This document shows, in pieces, positions 11,266 through 20,444 of a DNA stretch of 64,000 nt. This DNA is from an uncultured Lachnospiraceae bacterium (GTDB lineage: Bacteria; Bacillota; Clostridia; Lachnospirales; Lachnospiraceae): contig CANPOY010000007.1 in the NCBI GenBank assembly GCA_947575805.1, positions 16,147 to 80,146 on the forward strand, read 5' to 3'. The stretch's first letter is position 1; each line of letters begins with the position of its first letter. A program made the position numbers and the translations under genes. The notes beneath the pieces were generated by a model. That model searched no databases. It saw only the letters and a program-made list of their open reading frames with translations, and was not told the DNA's origin.

Positions 11266-12024
11266 TTAATATACATTTCTCCCACTGAATATCTCGATCA
11301 TCTCCCTGCGCAGATTATCCATAATCTCCAGCCGAATCTTCGGCGGCAGCTCGTAGACATCGCTGTTAAACAGATACTCCTGCAGATCAATTTCTTTAAT
11401 CAGCATCTTTGTATGGAAAATATTTGCATCGTACACATTAATGTCCACAGCATCATATCTTCGCAGGATGGATTCGTCAATATAATCCTGAATGGACGTT
11501 ATCCTGTGATCCATAAACAGCTTATGGCCGCCAATATCCCTGGTGAAACCCCTGACACGGTAATCCATGGTAATAATGTCAGAGTCAAAAGAGCCAATCA
11601 GGTAATCCAGGGTGGACAGAGGCGTAATCTCTCCGCAGGTAGCCACATCAATATCCACCCGGAAGGTAGCCAGACAAGTCTCCGGATGATACTCCGGATA
11701 GGTATGCACCGTAATATGGCTCTTATCCAGATGGGCCACGGTAGTATCTCCCACCGGCACCATACTCTTTTCGGCCACCAGTATAGTTACAGAACTGCCC
11801 TGGGGCTCATAGTCCTGACTGGAAATATTCAGCACCCTGGCCCCAATCATATCCGTTACGGTAGTCAGAATATTGATCAGGCGCTCAGAATTATACTGTT
11901 TATCAATATAGGCAATATAATCCTTCTGCTCCCGCTGGCTCTTCGCATAACATACATCATAAATATTAAAACTAAGAGACTTTGTCAGATTATTGAAACC
12001 ATACAGGGAAATCTTGTCGCTCAT
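11266..12024 (-). CDS. speD: S-adenosylmethionine decarboxylase proenzyme
   Basis: MSDKISLYGFNNLTKSLSFNIYDVCYA...AHLDKSHITVHTYPEYHPE (pyruvoyl-forming Ser); start at internal Met with AGGAGG SD. Confidence 0.93.
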   Translation of the reverse strand: MSDKISLYGFNNLTKSLSFNIYDVCYAKSQREQKDYIAYIDKQYNSERLINILTTVTDMIGARVLNISSQDYEPQGSSVTILVAEKSMVPVGDTTVAHLDKSHITVHTYPEYHPETCLATFRVDIDVATCGEITPLSTLDYLIGSFDSDIITMDYRVRGFTRDIGGHKLFMDHRITSIQDYIDESILRRYDAVDINVYDANIFHTKMLIKEIDLQEYLFNSDVYELPPKIRLEIMDNLRREMIEIFSGRNVY

Positions 12025-12126
12025 AAACAGCCTCCTCTCATGTTGATCCTCATGCTGCACCGGCAGCCCGGATAGTAATAAAACGCCGGGGCTTTCTTTT
12101 CTCTGTGCAGGCTTTACGCATAAACT

Positions 12127-12158
12127 TAAAAAAGCAAGCGATGCCTTACATCACTTGC
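12127..12158 (-). terminator. Intrinsic terminator upstream of speD
   Basis: 10-bp stem (one G-U) followed by TTTTTT on the minus strand. Confidence 0.75.
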
Positions 12159-12300
12159 CTTGAAAATCTGTCTGCTTATGCCGTAACGCCGTTTAAAGGC
12201 ACTGCCGCGCACTTTATCTGCGGAATCGTTCAAAACCGGCAGGCAGGCCGTTCCTGCTTCTCCGGTATAACAGCTGCGTATGGACAGATATGTGGTTTTT
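12127..12300 (-). ncRNA. Candidate structured ncRNA / leader (~170 nt) ending in its own intrinsic terminator
   Basis: Minus strand: ATCTGTC (12283-12289) pairs with GACAGAT (12166-12172); nested TTATACCG/CGGCATAA, GCCGGTTT/AAACGGC, CCGC/GCGG; followed by GCAAGTGATG-TAAGG-CATCGCTTGC-TTTTTT. Confidence 0.5.
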
Positions 12301-12574
12301 AGAGTCTATATAGCAAATATTTTACTTTTACTACTCTTATTGACCGTTTCACAAGTTAGATGTGCATCAGCACCGGTTTATAGTAACCAACTTATAAAAT
12401 TTGAGCTTTTAACTCAATCAATAAGGCAACCCCGTTGCCAAAATATTTGCATGGAAGACTCTCAGCCCCTGTTTTCCATACATTCATACTATATCATGAA
12501 ATCTCTCAAAAAGTCAAATAGAATTTCCGTCCTGCGCCTTTCCTGCCGGCGTCATAATCTGACACTCCTTTGCC

Positions 12575-12916
12575 CTACAATTCCAACTCCTCCTGGCAGT
12601 ACTGCAAATCTTCTTCTATCAGGCCGATACCCACGAAGACCGCCCAAACATAGGGCGCGCCGTAAACGTTCAGGGTCTTAGGACCCACAATCCGCCTCGG
12701 CGCGTCTTCCCCACACTGATCCCTCTCCAGCTTATCATATGCCTTCTCAAAGGTGCTGCGAGTAATGGACCGCTCCCGCCTGTCGGTAAAAAGCTCTCCG
12801 CCCTTTATGGAATACACAAAGGGCAGTCCTTTTTTTGTGGCAAAGCTTTCTCCTTCATGCCGCGTGATCACATCCCACAGATTGGTAACCGTTATCTGAT
12901 CCCTGTTGAATTTCAT
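12575..12916 (-). CDS. Hypothetical protein
   Basis: 113 aa, MKFNRDQITVTNLWDVITRHEGESFATKKGLPFVY..., good start context; hairpin GGCAAC-CCC-GTTGCC downstream at 12425-12439. Confidence 0.65.
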   Translation of the reverse strand: MKFNRDQITVTNLWDVITRHEGESFATKKGLPFVYSIKGGELFTDRRERSITRSTFEKAYDKLERDQCGEDAPRRIVGPKTLNVYGAPYVWAVFVGIGLIEEDLQYCQEELEL

Positions 12917-13030
12917 AGACGTCTCCTTTGTAAAACGGTGCTGAAATAATTGTATACCAAGATGCCTATAGATTCAACTGCTTTCCAATGCGGTCTAACA
13001 ATACTCCGTCAAAAATGCTTGCTTTTCCGC

Positions 13031-14122
13031 CTATTTTTTTCTTATTGTTATGTCTCCGCTGGTGGTGGAAATCTTTACTTGGTGTTCCCCACTGCCCACA
13101 ATTCCTGCAGCATGGTTTCCCTTCTTGGAAAAACTCAGATTTCCGTCAAAAAACGTATTGATGTCCCCGCTGGTGGTGTCTGCGTCAAAATTCAGAGACA
13201 TTGTCTCCGGCAGCTCAAGGGCCACTTCACCGCTGGTGGTATTGACTGAAATGTCCCCGGTAAGCTCTCCCACGGAAAACAGTATATCTCCACTGGTGCT
13301 ATGCAGACTTCCGTCTCCCTGATCTCCCCAAAGAAGAAGTTCTCCGCTGGTGGTATTGGCCGAAATGCTGCCTGTAAGGCCGTCCACCCGGACATCCCCT
13401 GAGACGCTGCTTATCCTCCTGTCCCCTGCACCACCGGAAATAATAATCTCACCGCTGGTACTGGAACAAGATACAAAACCTTCCGCTTCTTTCACAGATA
13501 TATCTCCGCTGGTGGTGCTTATATTGATTTCGTCGGCCTCCAGCATCGGCAGCCGGATTTCTCCGCTGGTAGAAGATATATTGATCTTTTCGGCCTTAAG
13601 CTTCTGACTGCCGGCATAAATATCCCCGCTGGTACTGATCAGGTTCAGCTGTCCGTTCAGCAGAAGATCCTTGGTTATGGAAATCTCGCCGCTGACAGTA
13701 GCAATTTTCAGCTCACCGGAATAGTCCGCAGGAACATAAATTTCCGTATTAATATATTTATTGATATTAAATAAGACTTTGAAACGCCGCGGCCCCTTTA
13801 CCGTAAGCTTTCCCGACTGACATTTCATCTTTGCCAGTTCATCGTCAGCTGGCTCATAGCTGGCATACTCACGTATAATAACGGAATCTCCCTCTGCTTC
13901 ATACAAAGTTACATCATTGCTGCTCTGTGTATACTCGACATAAATACTGCTAATATCATCCACGGGGAATTCCTGCTCCTGAACCAGTCGGTATCGGCCT
14001 TCGGCACTCCCGCTCGTGATGCCTCCCGAAAACCGGCCGCTGAGTCCTATTCCCAACAGGACGCAGAGCCCAAGTATTACGACGCATAATATTACAGTCA
14101 ATAATATCTTTACATTTCTCAT
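13031..14122 (-). CDS. DUF4097-type beta-helix protein with N-terminal TM
   Basis: 363 aa with about ten TSGDI/TSGEI rungs; TM at N-term; next to PadR and HAAS genes. Confidence 0.88.
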   Translation of the reverse strand: MRNVKILLTVILCVVILGLCVLLGIGLSGRFSGGITSGSAEGRYRLVQEQEFPVDDISSIYVEYTQSSNDVTLYEAEGDSVIIREYASYEPADDELAKMKCQSGKLTVKGPRRFKVLFNINKYINTEIYVPADYSGELKIATVSGEISITKDLLLNGQLNLISTSGDIYAGSQKLKAEKINISSTSGEIRLPMLEADEINISTTSGDISVKEAEGFVSCSSTSGEIIISGGAGDRRISSVSGDVRVDGLTGSISANTTSGELLLWGDQGDGSLHSTSGDILFSVGELTGDISVNTTSGEVALELPETMSLNFDADTTSGDINTFFDGNLSFSKKGNHAAGIVGSGEHQVKISTTSGDITIRKK

Positions 14123-14811
14123 TATGGTCTCTTCTCCTTATCCATCCGTAAACTGTTGATCAACACCGCCACTGACTGCACGCAGGCAGCTATCAGGAAA
14201 ATGACCCAGGTAATATGCCAGCCGCCCACGGTAAAGCTGATCAGAAAATACAGCACCAGTGCGGCCGTCCAAATGATACAGCTGATGGCACCCATGATCT
14301 CTTTGTTCCTGCCGCTGCGATATCTTTCCTGCTGAAATTCTTCCACCATATTCATGCTTTCCTTTTTACTGTAGCCGGGATACATATTCGCCGCGTAGAC
14401 CAGCATAATGGTGGGTGCAATGCAAATCAGCCCGGCTGCTACAAGTCCTATCCCGTCAAAAGGATAAGCCGGAACCACAGCACTTATCATTTCCAGACTA
14501 AAGAAGATCACTCCCGCAAAAATGTACAATCCCACCGCCACCGCTTTCAGCATGGCACGCTTTTTTCTGTCTTTCTCCGGCAGCTCCAACAGGCTTTTCT
14601 CTTCCAGATCGTCAAAAAGCTCGTTCACATCGCCGACAGACTGAATCACATTCTGGTAGGCATCTTCTTCCGAATACCTCCCCTCCTGTATCATATCCTC
14701 ATATTTATCCAGAGCGTTCTGGGTCAGCTCCTGTTTCAGCTCCAATGCCTTCCGCGTCTTCGGCGCTTCCTCAAATAACTGGTTAAAATACTGTATAATT
14801 TTCTCTTTCAT
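14122..14811 (-). CDS. HAAS/DUF1700-type membrane protein
   Basis: MKEKIIQYFNQLFEEAPKTRKALELKQELTQNALDKYEDMIQEGRYSEEDAYQNVIQSVGDVNELF plus TM segments; start chosen at the internal Met. Confidence 0.85.
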   Translation of the reverse strand: MKEKIIQYFNQLFEEAPKTRKALELKQELTQNALDKYEDMIQEGRYSEEDAYQNVIQSVGDVNELFDDLEEKSLLELPEKDRKKRAMLKAVAVGLYIFAGVIFFSLEMISAVVPAYPFDGIGLVAAGLICIAPTIMLVYAANMYPGYSKKESMNMVEEFQQERYRSGRNKEIMGAISCIIWTAALVLYFLISFTVGGWHITWVIFLIAACVQSVAVLINSLRMDKEKRP

Positions 14812-14890
14812 TCTTTCTCCCTTTCCGCCAAGATGAGGCAATCACCTTATAGTACCTGCCTCTTTGATAGTGACATTTAATGTACCGCTC

Positions 14891-15220
14891 TCATTGCAGC
14901 AAATGGTCTATCATTTCCTTTGCCTCTTCCCATTCCTGCTTGTAGCTTAGGTAGGCCTGCCTGCCGAAGTCGGTGATGGCATAATATCGGCGTCTGGCCC
15001 CTGTGGTCTCGTCACCCCAATATGTCCGAATAGAGCCCGCCTGCTCCAGTCTGCGGAAGGCGGAATACAATGTGGCTTCCTTTAATTCATAGCGGTTATT
15101 GGTCTTTTTCATAATATCCTTGTTAATCTGGTAACCGTAGCTGTCCTTTTCCAGAAGGTGAGACAGGATGATCGCCTCTGTATGCCCCCGCAAAATGTCC
15201 GATGTAATAGACAAGGTCAT
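14891..15220 (-). CDS. PadR family transcriptional regulator
   Basis: 109 aa; HTEAIILSHLLEKDSYGYQINKDIMKKTNNRYELKEATLYSAFRRLEQAG. Confidence 0.92.
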   Translation of the reverse strand: MTLSITSDILRGHTEAIILSHLLEKDSYGYQINKDIMKKTNNRYELKEATLYSAFRRLEQAGSIRTYWGDETTGARRRYYAITDFGRQAYLSYKQEWEEAKEMIDHLLQ

Positions 15221-15423
15221 TCCTCCTTTCGGTTAAAATATTGCCCCCATTTCATGATAAACAGGTTTATTTGTAGATACAATATATCATCATATACCTC
15301 GTCTGTCAAGGTATGTTTTCTGTTTTAGTATATTACATTTTTATAATACTTTAAAAGACATAACTTGCAAATTGCCGGAACATTATGGCAGCGCCATATC
15401 CGCAAAAAGTCTCCATACAGGCA

Positions 15424-15458
15424 GAAAAGGTTTATCCCATGCACTACTGGGATAAACC
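15424..15458 (-). terminator. Intrinsic terminator downstream of trmL
   Basis: Perfect 11-bp stem GGTTTATCCCA/TGGGATAAACC followed on the minus strand by TTTTCTG. Confidence 0.6.
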
Positions 15459-15520
15459 AAACATTGTCGCACAGTTCCTGGAAGAACGTCCGCATACCGG
15501 GAACGCATTATAACATTCCC

Positions 15521-16030
15521 CTAAATTTTATCTGCCGGTTCTTTCCAGCACAGCCTGTGAAGCTCCCCTTCTGCCTCCAGACCCTGAAATCCGTTTTGCC
15601 TCAGCGCCTCATACAGCACGATGGCCACGGCATTTGACAGATTCAGGGAACGTATGGCAGGAAGCATGGGGATTCGAATACAGCTCTCCTGATGCTCCAC
15701 CAAAATCTCTTCCGGAATTCCCGCGCTCTCCCTGCCAAACATGATATAATCTTTCTCCCCGTAGCTTACCTCCGTATATGCCCGCTTTGCCTTGGTAGTG
15801 GCCATCCAGATTCTGGCATCGGGATGCTGCTTTCTGAATTCCTCAAAATTTACATATCTGTGGACATCCAAATTCTTCCAGTAGTCCATTCCCGCCCGTC
15901 TGATAGATTTTTCATCCAGACGAAATCCCAACGGCTCGATCAAATGCAGGAACGTACCTGTGGCAACACAGGTACGCCCGATATTTCCGGTATTTCCCGG
16001 TATTTCCGGCTGATGAAGTATAATATTCAC
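15521..16030 (-). CDS. trmL: tRNA (cytidine(34)-2'-O)-methyltransferase (SPOUT)
   Basis: 169 aa; MNIILHQPEIPGNTGNIGRTCVATGTFLHLIEPLGF, FGRESAGIPEEIL, RSLNLSNAVAIVLYEALRQ. Confidence 0.93.
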   Translation of the reverse strand: MNIILHQPEIPGNTGNIGRTCVATGTFLHLIEPLGFRLDEKSIRRAGMDYWKNLDVHRYVNFEEFRKQHPDARIWMATTKAKRAYTEVSYGEKDYIMFGRESAGIPEEILVEHQESCIRIPMLPAIRSLNLSNAVAIVLYEALRQNGFQGLEAEGELHRLCWKEPADKI

Positions 16031-16031
16031 A

Positions 16032-17204
16032 CTACTGCTTTTCCTTTCTCAGCTTCTCCACGAACCGTCCCAATCTTTTCAGGGCTTCCCTAAGCTGCTC
16101 CAGGGAATAGGCATAAGAAATTCGTAAAAATCCCTCACCGCAGTCACCAAAAGCTGTTCCCGGCACCACCGCCAGCTTTTCCTCCGCCAGCAGCTTTTCG
16201 GCAAACACATCACTGGTCATACCAAACTCTTTGATGCAGGGGAAAACATAAAATGCACCGTAGGGTTCAAAACATTCCAGCCCCATCTCCCTCAGGGCAT
16301 TCATAAGATACCGCCTGCGCTGATTATACGCCGTACGCATTTCATCCACATCAACGTCGCCGTTCTTCAGCGCTTCCACCGCCGCATACTGGCTGGTGGT
16401 CGGCGCACACATAATGGCAAACTGATGGATCTTTGTCATCTGCGTTATAATTTCTTCCGGTCCGCAGGCATAACCCAGCCGCCATCCGGTCATGGCATAC
16501 GCTTTGGAAAAACCGTTAATCAGAATCGTCCGTTCCTGCATTCCGGGAAGCTCCGCAATGGACACATGTTTCTCTTTATAGGTCAGCTCGGAATAGATCT
16601 CATCTGACATGACATACAGGTCATGCTTCAGGATCACTTCTGCAATCGCTTCCAGGTCCTTCCGCTCCATAATGGCTCCGGTAGGATTGTTGGGAAAAGG
16701 CAGGATCAGTATTTTGGTCCTGTCCGTAATGGCCTCCTCCAGCTCCTGAGCCGTAAGGCGAAACTCATTCTCCGCCTTCAGATTGATAATGACAGGTGCA
16801 GCCCCTGCCAGCACCGCACAGGGTTCATAGGAGACATAACTGGGCTGGGGAATCAGCACCTCGTCTCCGGGATTGCACATGGCCCTGAGCCCCATATCAA
16901 TGGCTTCCGATCCCCCCACGGTAATCAGTACTTCCTTGATGGGATGGTATGTAATGCCCTGTTTTCTTTGCAGGTAATTACAAATCTCCTGACGCAGCTC
17001 TACAAGTCCTGCATTGGAGGTATAGTGCGTTTTCCCTTTTTCCAGAGAATAAATTCCCTCGTCCCGGATATGCCAGGGCGTGTCAAAATCCGGCTCGCCT
17101 ACCCCCAGGGAAATAGCATCCTTCATCTCACTTACAATATCAAAAAATTTGCGGATACCTGACGGCTTGATCTCCACAACCTTATCTGCTAACGGATTTC
17201 TCAT
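16032..17204 (-). CDS. Class I/II PLP-dependent aminotransferase
   Basis: 390 aa; GVGEPDFDTP, PFPNNPTGAIM, DEIYSEL, NGFSKAYAMTGWRLGY. Confidence 0.92.
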   Translation of the reverse strand: MRNPLADKVVEIKPSGIRKFFDIVSEMKDAISLGVGEPDFDTPWHIRDEGIYSLEKGKTHYTSNAGLVELRQEICNYLQRKQGITYHPIKEVLITVGGSEAIDMGLRAMCNPGDEVLIPQPSYVSYEPCAVLAGAAPVIINLKAENEFRLTAQELEEAITDRTKILILPFPNNPTGAIMERKDLEAIAEVILKHDLYVMSDEIYSELTYKEKHVSIAELPGMQERTILINGFSKAYAMTGWRLGYACGPEEIITQMTKIHQFAIMCAPTTSQYAAVEALKNGDVDVDEMRTAYNQRRRYLMNALREMGLECFEPYGAFYVFPCIKEFGMTSDVFAEKLLAEEKLAVVPGTAFGDCGEGFLRISYAYSLEQLREALKRLGRFVEKLRKEKQ

Positions 17205-17686
17205 GGCGTAATCATCTCCCTCTCATCTTCTTTTTTCCGGGAGAGCACTGTGCCGTGATCCTTGTACTTTTTCAGAATGAAATGGGTCGCCGTACTTAAG
17301 ACCGTGTCCAGGGCAGAAAGCTTATTGGACACAAAGGAAGACACCTCCCGAAGGGTCTTTCCCTCCAGAATGATCATCAAATCATAGCCGCCGGACATCA
17401 GATAGACGCTCTGCACCTCCGGGTACTTCTGAATACGCTCCGCCATATTGTCAAAGCCCTGCCCCCTCTGTGGGGTCACCCGCACCTCGATCAGCGCGGA
17501 AACCTTTTCAATATCCGTTTTTTCCCAGTCAATCATGGTGTGATAGCCACAGATAATACCCTCGTTTTCCAATGCTTCCAGCTCATTGACAGCATCTATT
17601 TCCTCTACTCCGAGAATGACTGCCAGCTCCTTTAAGTCAATGCGGCTGTTCTTTTCAATAATAGTAAGTAATTCGTCTCTCATTTT
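17201..17686 (-). CDS. Lrp/AsnC family regulator
   Basis: HTH + ligand-binding domain, MRDELLTIIEKNSRIDLKELAVILG...VQSVYLMSGGYDLMIILEG. Confidence 0.9.
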   Translation of the reverse strand, partial: KMRDELLTIIEKNSRIDLKELAVILGVEEIDAVNELEALENEGIICGYHTMIDWEKTDIEKVSALIEVRVTPQRGQGFDNMAERIQKYPEVQSVYLMSGGYDLMIILEGKTLREVSSFVSNKLSALDTVLSTATHFILKKYKDHGTVLSRKKEDEREMITP

Positions 17687-17719
17687 TCCTCTCCTCTTCT
17701 GCGGCTGCCAAAACAACCG

Positions 17720-18718
17720 CTACTGTCGATAGATCTCGTCCCCCCTCGGTCTGTCCAGAAAACGTGATTCTTCGCCGTTTAGAATGATCCTGTCGTTGCT
17801 GTCCGTAGTCCTTCCCACAACAGCCGCCGGAATCTTCTCCGCCTCCAAAGCTGCGGCAAGCCCGGCTCCGTCGCCCGTGACCATCACCAGCGCGCCTCCC
17901 GACAGCAGCTCGTAAGGGTTAATATTACAACATTCACATACCTCTACCGTCTCCTGACGCAGAGGAAGCTTTTTTAAATCTATGGTCAGTCCAACGCCTG
18001 CTCTTTCTGCCAGCTCCCACAGGGCTCCGAAAATCCCGCCCTCTGAAGCATCGTGCATCATGCAAACGCCGGACTTCACGGCGGTGGCGGCCTCCGGTAT
18101 CACGGAAAGAAACCGGTCAAAACCTGCTGCCTCTTCCACGAAATAAGCCGGGTATCTCTGCAGCAGCTTTTCCCGGTGCCGCCAGGCCAGAATCGCCGTC
18201 CCCTCCAGCCCGATCCACTTACTGACAACTATGTCCTGTCCGGCACATACCGCTTTCTTCCCACTCTGGCCGGTTCCCGGTGCAAAGGGTCTTCCGTACC
18301 CCGTCACCGCAGCCACGGGCTGCCTTACCGCCCGGCTGACCCAGGTCTGGCCGCCGGCTATCTGAATCCTCAGCTCTTTACATTTCGCTTCCGCTGCAGC
18401 CATCAATGTCTTAAGCTCCGGCTCCTCTGTTTCCTCCGGCAACGTCAAGGCAATCGCCACTCCTACAGTCTCTGCCCCTGCTGCCGCCAGATTATTGGCA
18501 CACCGTCCGATCAGCCGGCCCATGACATTTTCGGAATCCGTCGGGGCTGCCCTCACCGCTGCAGTCTGCACGCAGGTCATCATATCGGCGCCGTCAAACG
18601 AAAAAATGGCGCAGTCTTCCCCTATACCTGCGCCGCTTACAATTTCATCCCTCTTCGTTTGTATTTGTCTTAAAACAGAACGTTTTAAAACGTTCTCCGG
18701 AACCTTCCCGATCTTCAC
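17720..18718 (-). CDS. AIR synthase-related (PurM/HypE-fold) protein
   Basis: 332 aa; GIGEDCAIFSFDG, MHDASEGGIFGALWELAERAGVG, NPYELLSGGALVMV. Confidence 0.82.
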   Translation of the reverse strand: MKIGKVPENVLKRSVLRQIQTKRDEIVSGAGIGEDCAIFSFDGADMMTCVQTAAVRAAPTDSENVMGRLIGRCANNLAAAGAETVGVAIALTLPEETEEPELKTLMAAAEAKCKELRIQIAGGQTWVSRAVRQPVAAVTGYGRPFAPGTGQSGKKAVCAGQDIVVSKWIGLEGTAILAWRHREKLLQRYPAYFVEEAAGFDRFLSVIPEAATAVKSGVCMMHDASEGGIFGALWELAERAGVGLTIDLKKLPLRQETVEVCECCNINPYELLSGGALVMVTGDGAGLAAALEAEKIPAAVVGRTTDSNDRIILNGEESRFLDRPRGDEIYRQ

Positions 18719-20253
18719 TGCTGCTCTCCTGTTTCCCCGCTGTTAGAAACCACTGGCGTCGTCAATGCCGCAATCACGGCCTTTACCTGATCCACACTGC
18801 CGGAATTGATCGCCGCCATAATCTGTTCATATGCCGCAGGGTTATCCGTAGCGGTCCCCACCGTTGCACTCCTTGGCACCATCTTGTATGTGCTGCTGTT
18901 GACCTGGGTACGGCTTACTTCCTTGCCGTTCTCCTTCACAATCTTCCATAGCTTCGCCTTGTAACCGATATGAGCACCCTCGGATACTATGTACCCTATC
19001 GGTCTGGATGCGTCTGCATAGATCTGATCTCTGGGCGGTATGTTTACCTCCAGCTCCTCACTCTCAAAAATGACCTCCCTGTCCGGATCCCGGGTCTCCA
19101 GACCGTATATATTAAAAGTGATCTGCTTCTTGTCCACATACCCTTCGACATAGACAGGATGCTCCAGACTGTTCACAAACCGGAAATCCTTACCTGCGCT
19201 TTCCGCAATCGCCGCATCCGCAGACCGGGGCACATAGCTCACCACCATGGAATGATTATGCCGCTCCGTAACCTCCAGCTCCGCCCGCAATACCGCATTA
19301 TATAGAGTAGTGGATACCTGGCAGATACCGCCGCCAAGGCTGTCTACTACCTTTCCGTTGATATAAGAGCCCGCCATGTAATAACCGTTTTTCTCGGTAA
19401 AGGGAGAAACCGTCTTGTATGTAGAAAATTCATCGCCGGGATAAAGAAGGATTCCGTTGATCAGCTTACAGCCATTTTCCACATTAGCGCTCCTGGATGA
19501 GCCGGAAGATTTAAAAGAGGTGGTAAAGCTCCCCAGAATATCCTTAACCTGAGCAAGCTCTTCCATGCTTCCCCTTGGCTCTTCCACCTCCACCTGCAGT
19601 GCAATGGCACACGCCCGGCCGTCCCAGTCCCGGGTCAGGTAGTCATTGATCAGATCAATGGATGTTTCTACGTCCAGAGAATACCCTTTCTGCCCCTCAA
19701 TAATCCTGAACTCGTCATTTTCCCGGGTAAGACCGTAATCCACGGCCTCCTGATCATAGACGACACATTTCCCGGTAAGAATATCACTGATTCCCTGAAT
19801 ATTGAAAGACAGTTCAATAGGGTATATTTTGTTCTCGTGCTCCAGATCCTTTAGAATTTTGTATCTCTCGATCACGTTCCCCCGAGTGCCGATCTCTGCT
19901 GCCTCCGTCACAATTTCCCTGTTCGCCCAGGAAATACCCAGATCCCCGGCAGTTACACTAACCTCTGCCTCGGAAGCATACTGCAGCAAAATTTCCGTCC
20001 CCTCCAGGGAACTCACATACTCTTCCACTGCAGCTTCCGCCTGGGCCTTCGTCATACCGGACAAATCAATATTACCGGCAAAAATACCGGACTTTATGGT
20101 GTCTTCTTCCTCAGCTCGGACCGTTGTACCGAACATCAGGAAAAATGCTGCCATCAGCGTAATACACAGTATGCTCCCTCTAAGGGTTTTCCCGGTATTT
20201 TCCATCTTTAACCTTTCCGCCACACCGGCACAGACAATTATTGCCCTTTTCAT
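18715..20253 (-). CDS. VanW family protein with putative peptidoglycan-binding domain
   Basis: 512 aa; signal/TM, VENGCKLINGILLYPGDEFSTYKTVSPFTEKNGYYMAGSYINGKVVDSLGGGICQVSTTLYNAVL. Confidence 0.88.
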   Translation of the reverse strand: MKRAIIVCAGVAERLKMENTGKTLRGSILCITLMAAFFLMFGTTVRAEEEDTIKSGIFAGNIDLSGMTKAQAEAAVEEYVSSLEGTEILLQYASEAEVSVTAGDLGISWANREIVTEAAEIGTRGNVIERYKILKDLEHENKIYPIELSFNIQGISDILTGKCVVYDQEAVDYGLTRENDEFRIIEGQKGYSLDVETSIDLINDYLTRDWDGRACAIALQVEVEEPRGSMEELAQVKDILGSFTTSFKSSGSSRSANVENGCKLINGILLYPGDEFSTYKTVSPFTEKNGYYMAGSYINGKVVDSLGGGICQVSTTLYNAVLRAELEVTERHNHSMVVSYVPRSADAAIAESAGKDFRFVNSLEHPVYVEGYVDKKQITFNIYGLETRDPDREVIFESEELEVNIPPRDQIYADASRPIGYIVSEGAHIGYKAKLWKIVKENGKEVSRTQVNSSTYKMVPRSATVGTATDNPAAYEQIMAAINSGSVDQVKAVIAALTTPVVSNSGETGEQQ

Positions 20254-20260
20254 TGAATTA

Positions 20261-20365
20261 TCAAAAGAAATATGCTAAAGTGGGAATGATCATAGCAAGC
20301 ACCAGCACCACGATAATTACTACAGATATTTTCCGCCTGGTTTTTTTGTTGTTCATGTTAAACAT
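20261..20365 (-). CDS. 34-aa single-pass membrane peptide (DUF4044/Prli42-like)
   Basis: Manual translation MFNMNNKKTRRKISVVIIVVLVLAMIIPTLAYFF*; basic N-term + one TM; below ORF-track size cutoff. Confidence 0.65.
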   Translation of the reverse strand: MFNMNNKKTRRKISVVIIVVLVLAMIIPTLAYFF

Positions 20366-20444
20366 TTAAAAGCCTCGTTTCCGCCATGTCCCCCGGAATC
20401 TGTGCATGGCCTGCTTAATACAAAACTCTGGAAGGATATTATAT

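Noticed and set aside
10516-12075. 519-aa plus-strand ORF
   Set aside because: Antisense to the clearly coding decarboxylase and speD genes; low-complexity His/Arg-rich translation with no family signature.
13040-13700. Regularly spaced short repeats resembling a repeat array or CRISPR
   Set aside because: Repeats are in frame with the DUF4097 protein and encode TSGDI rungs; unit not conserved enough and no spacers.
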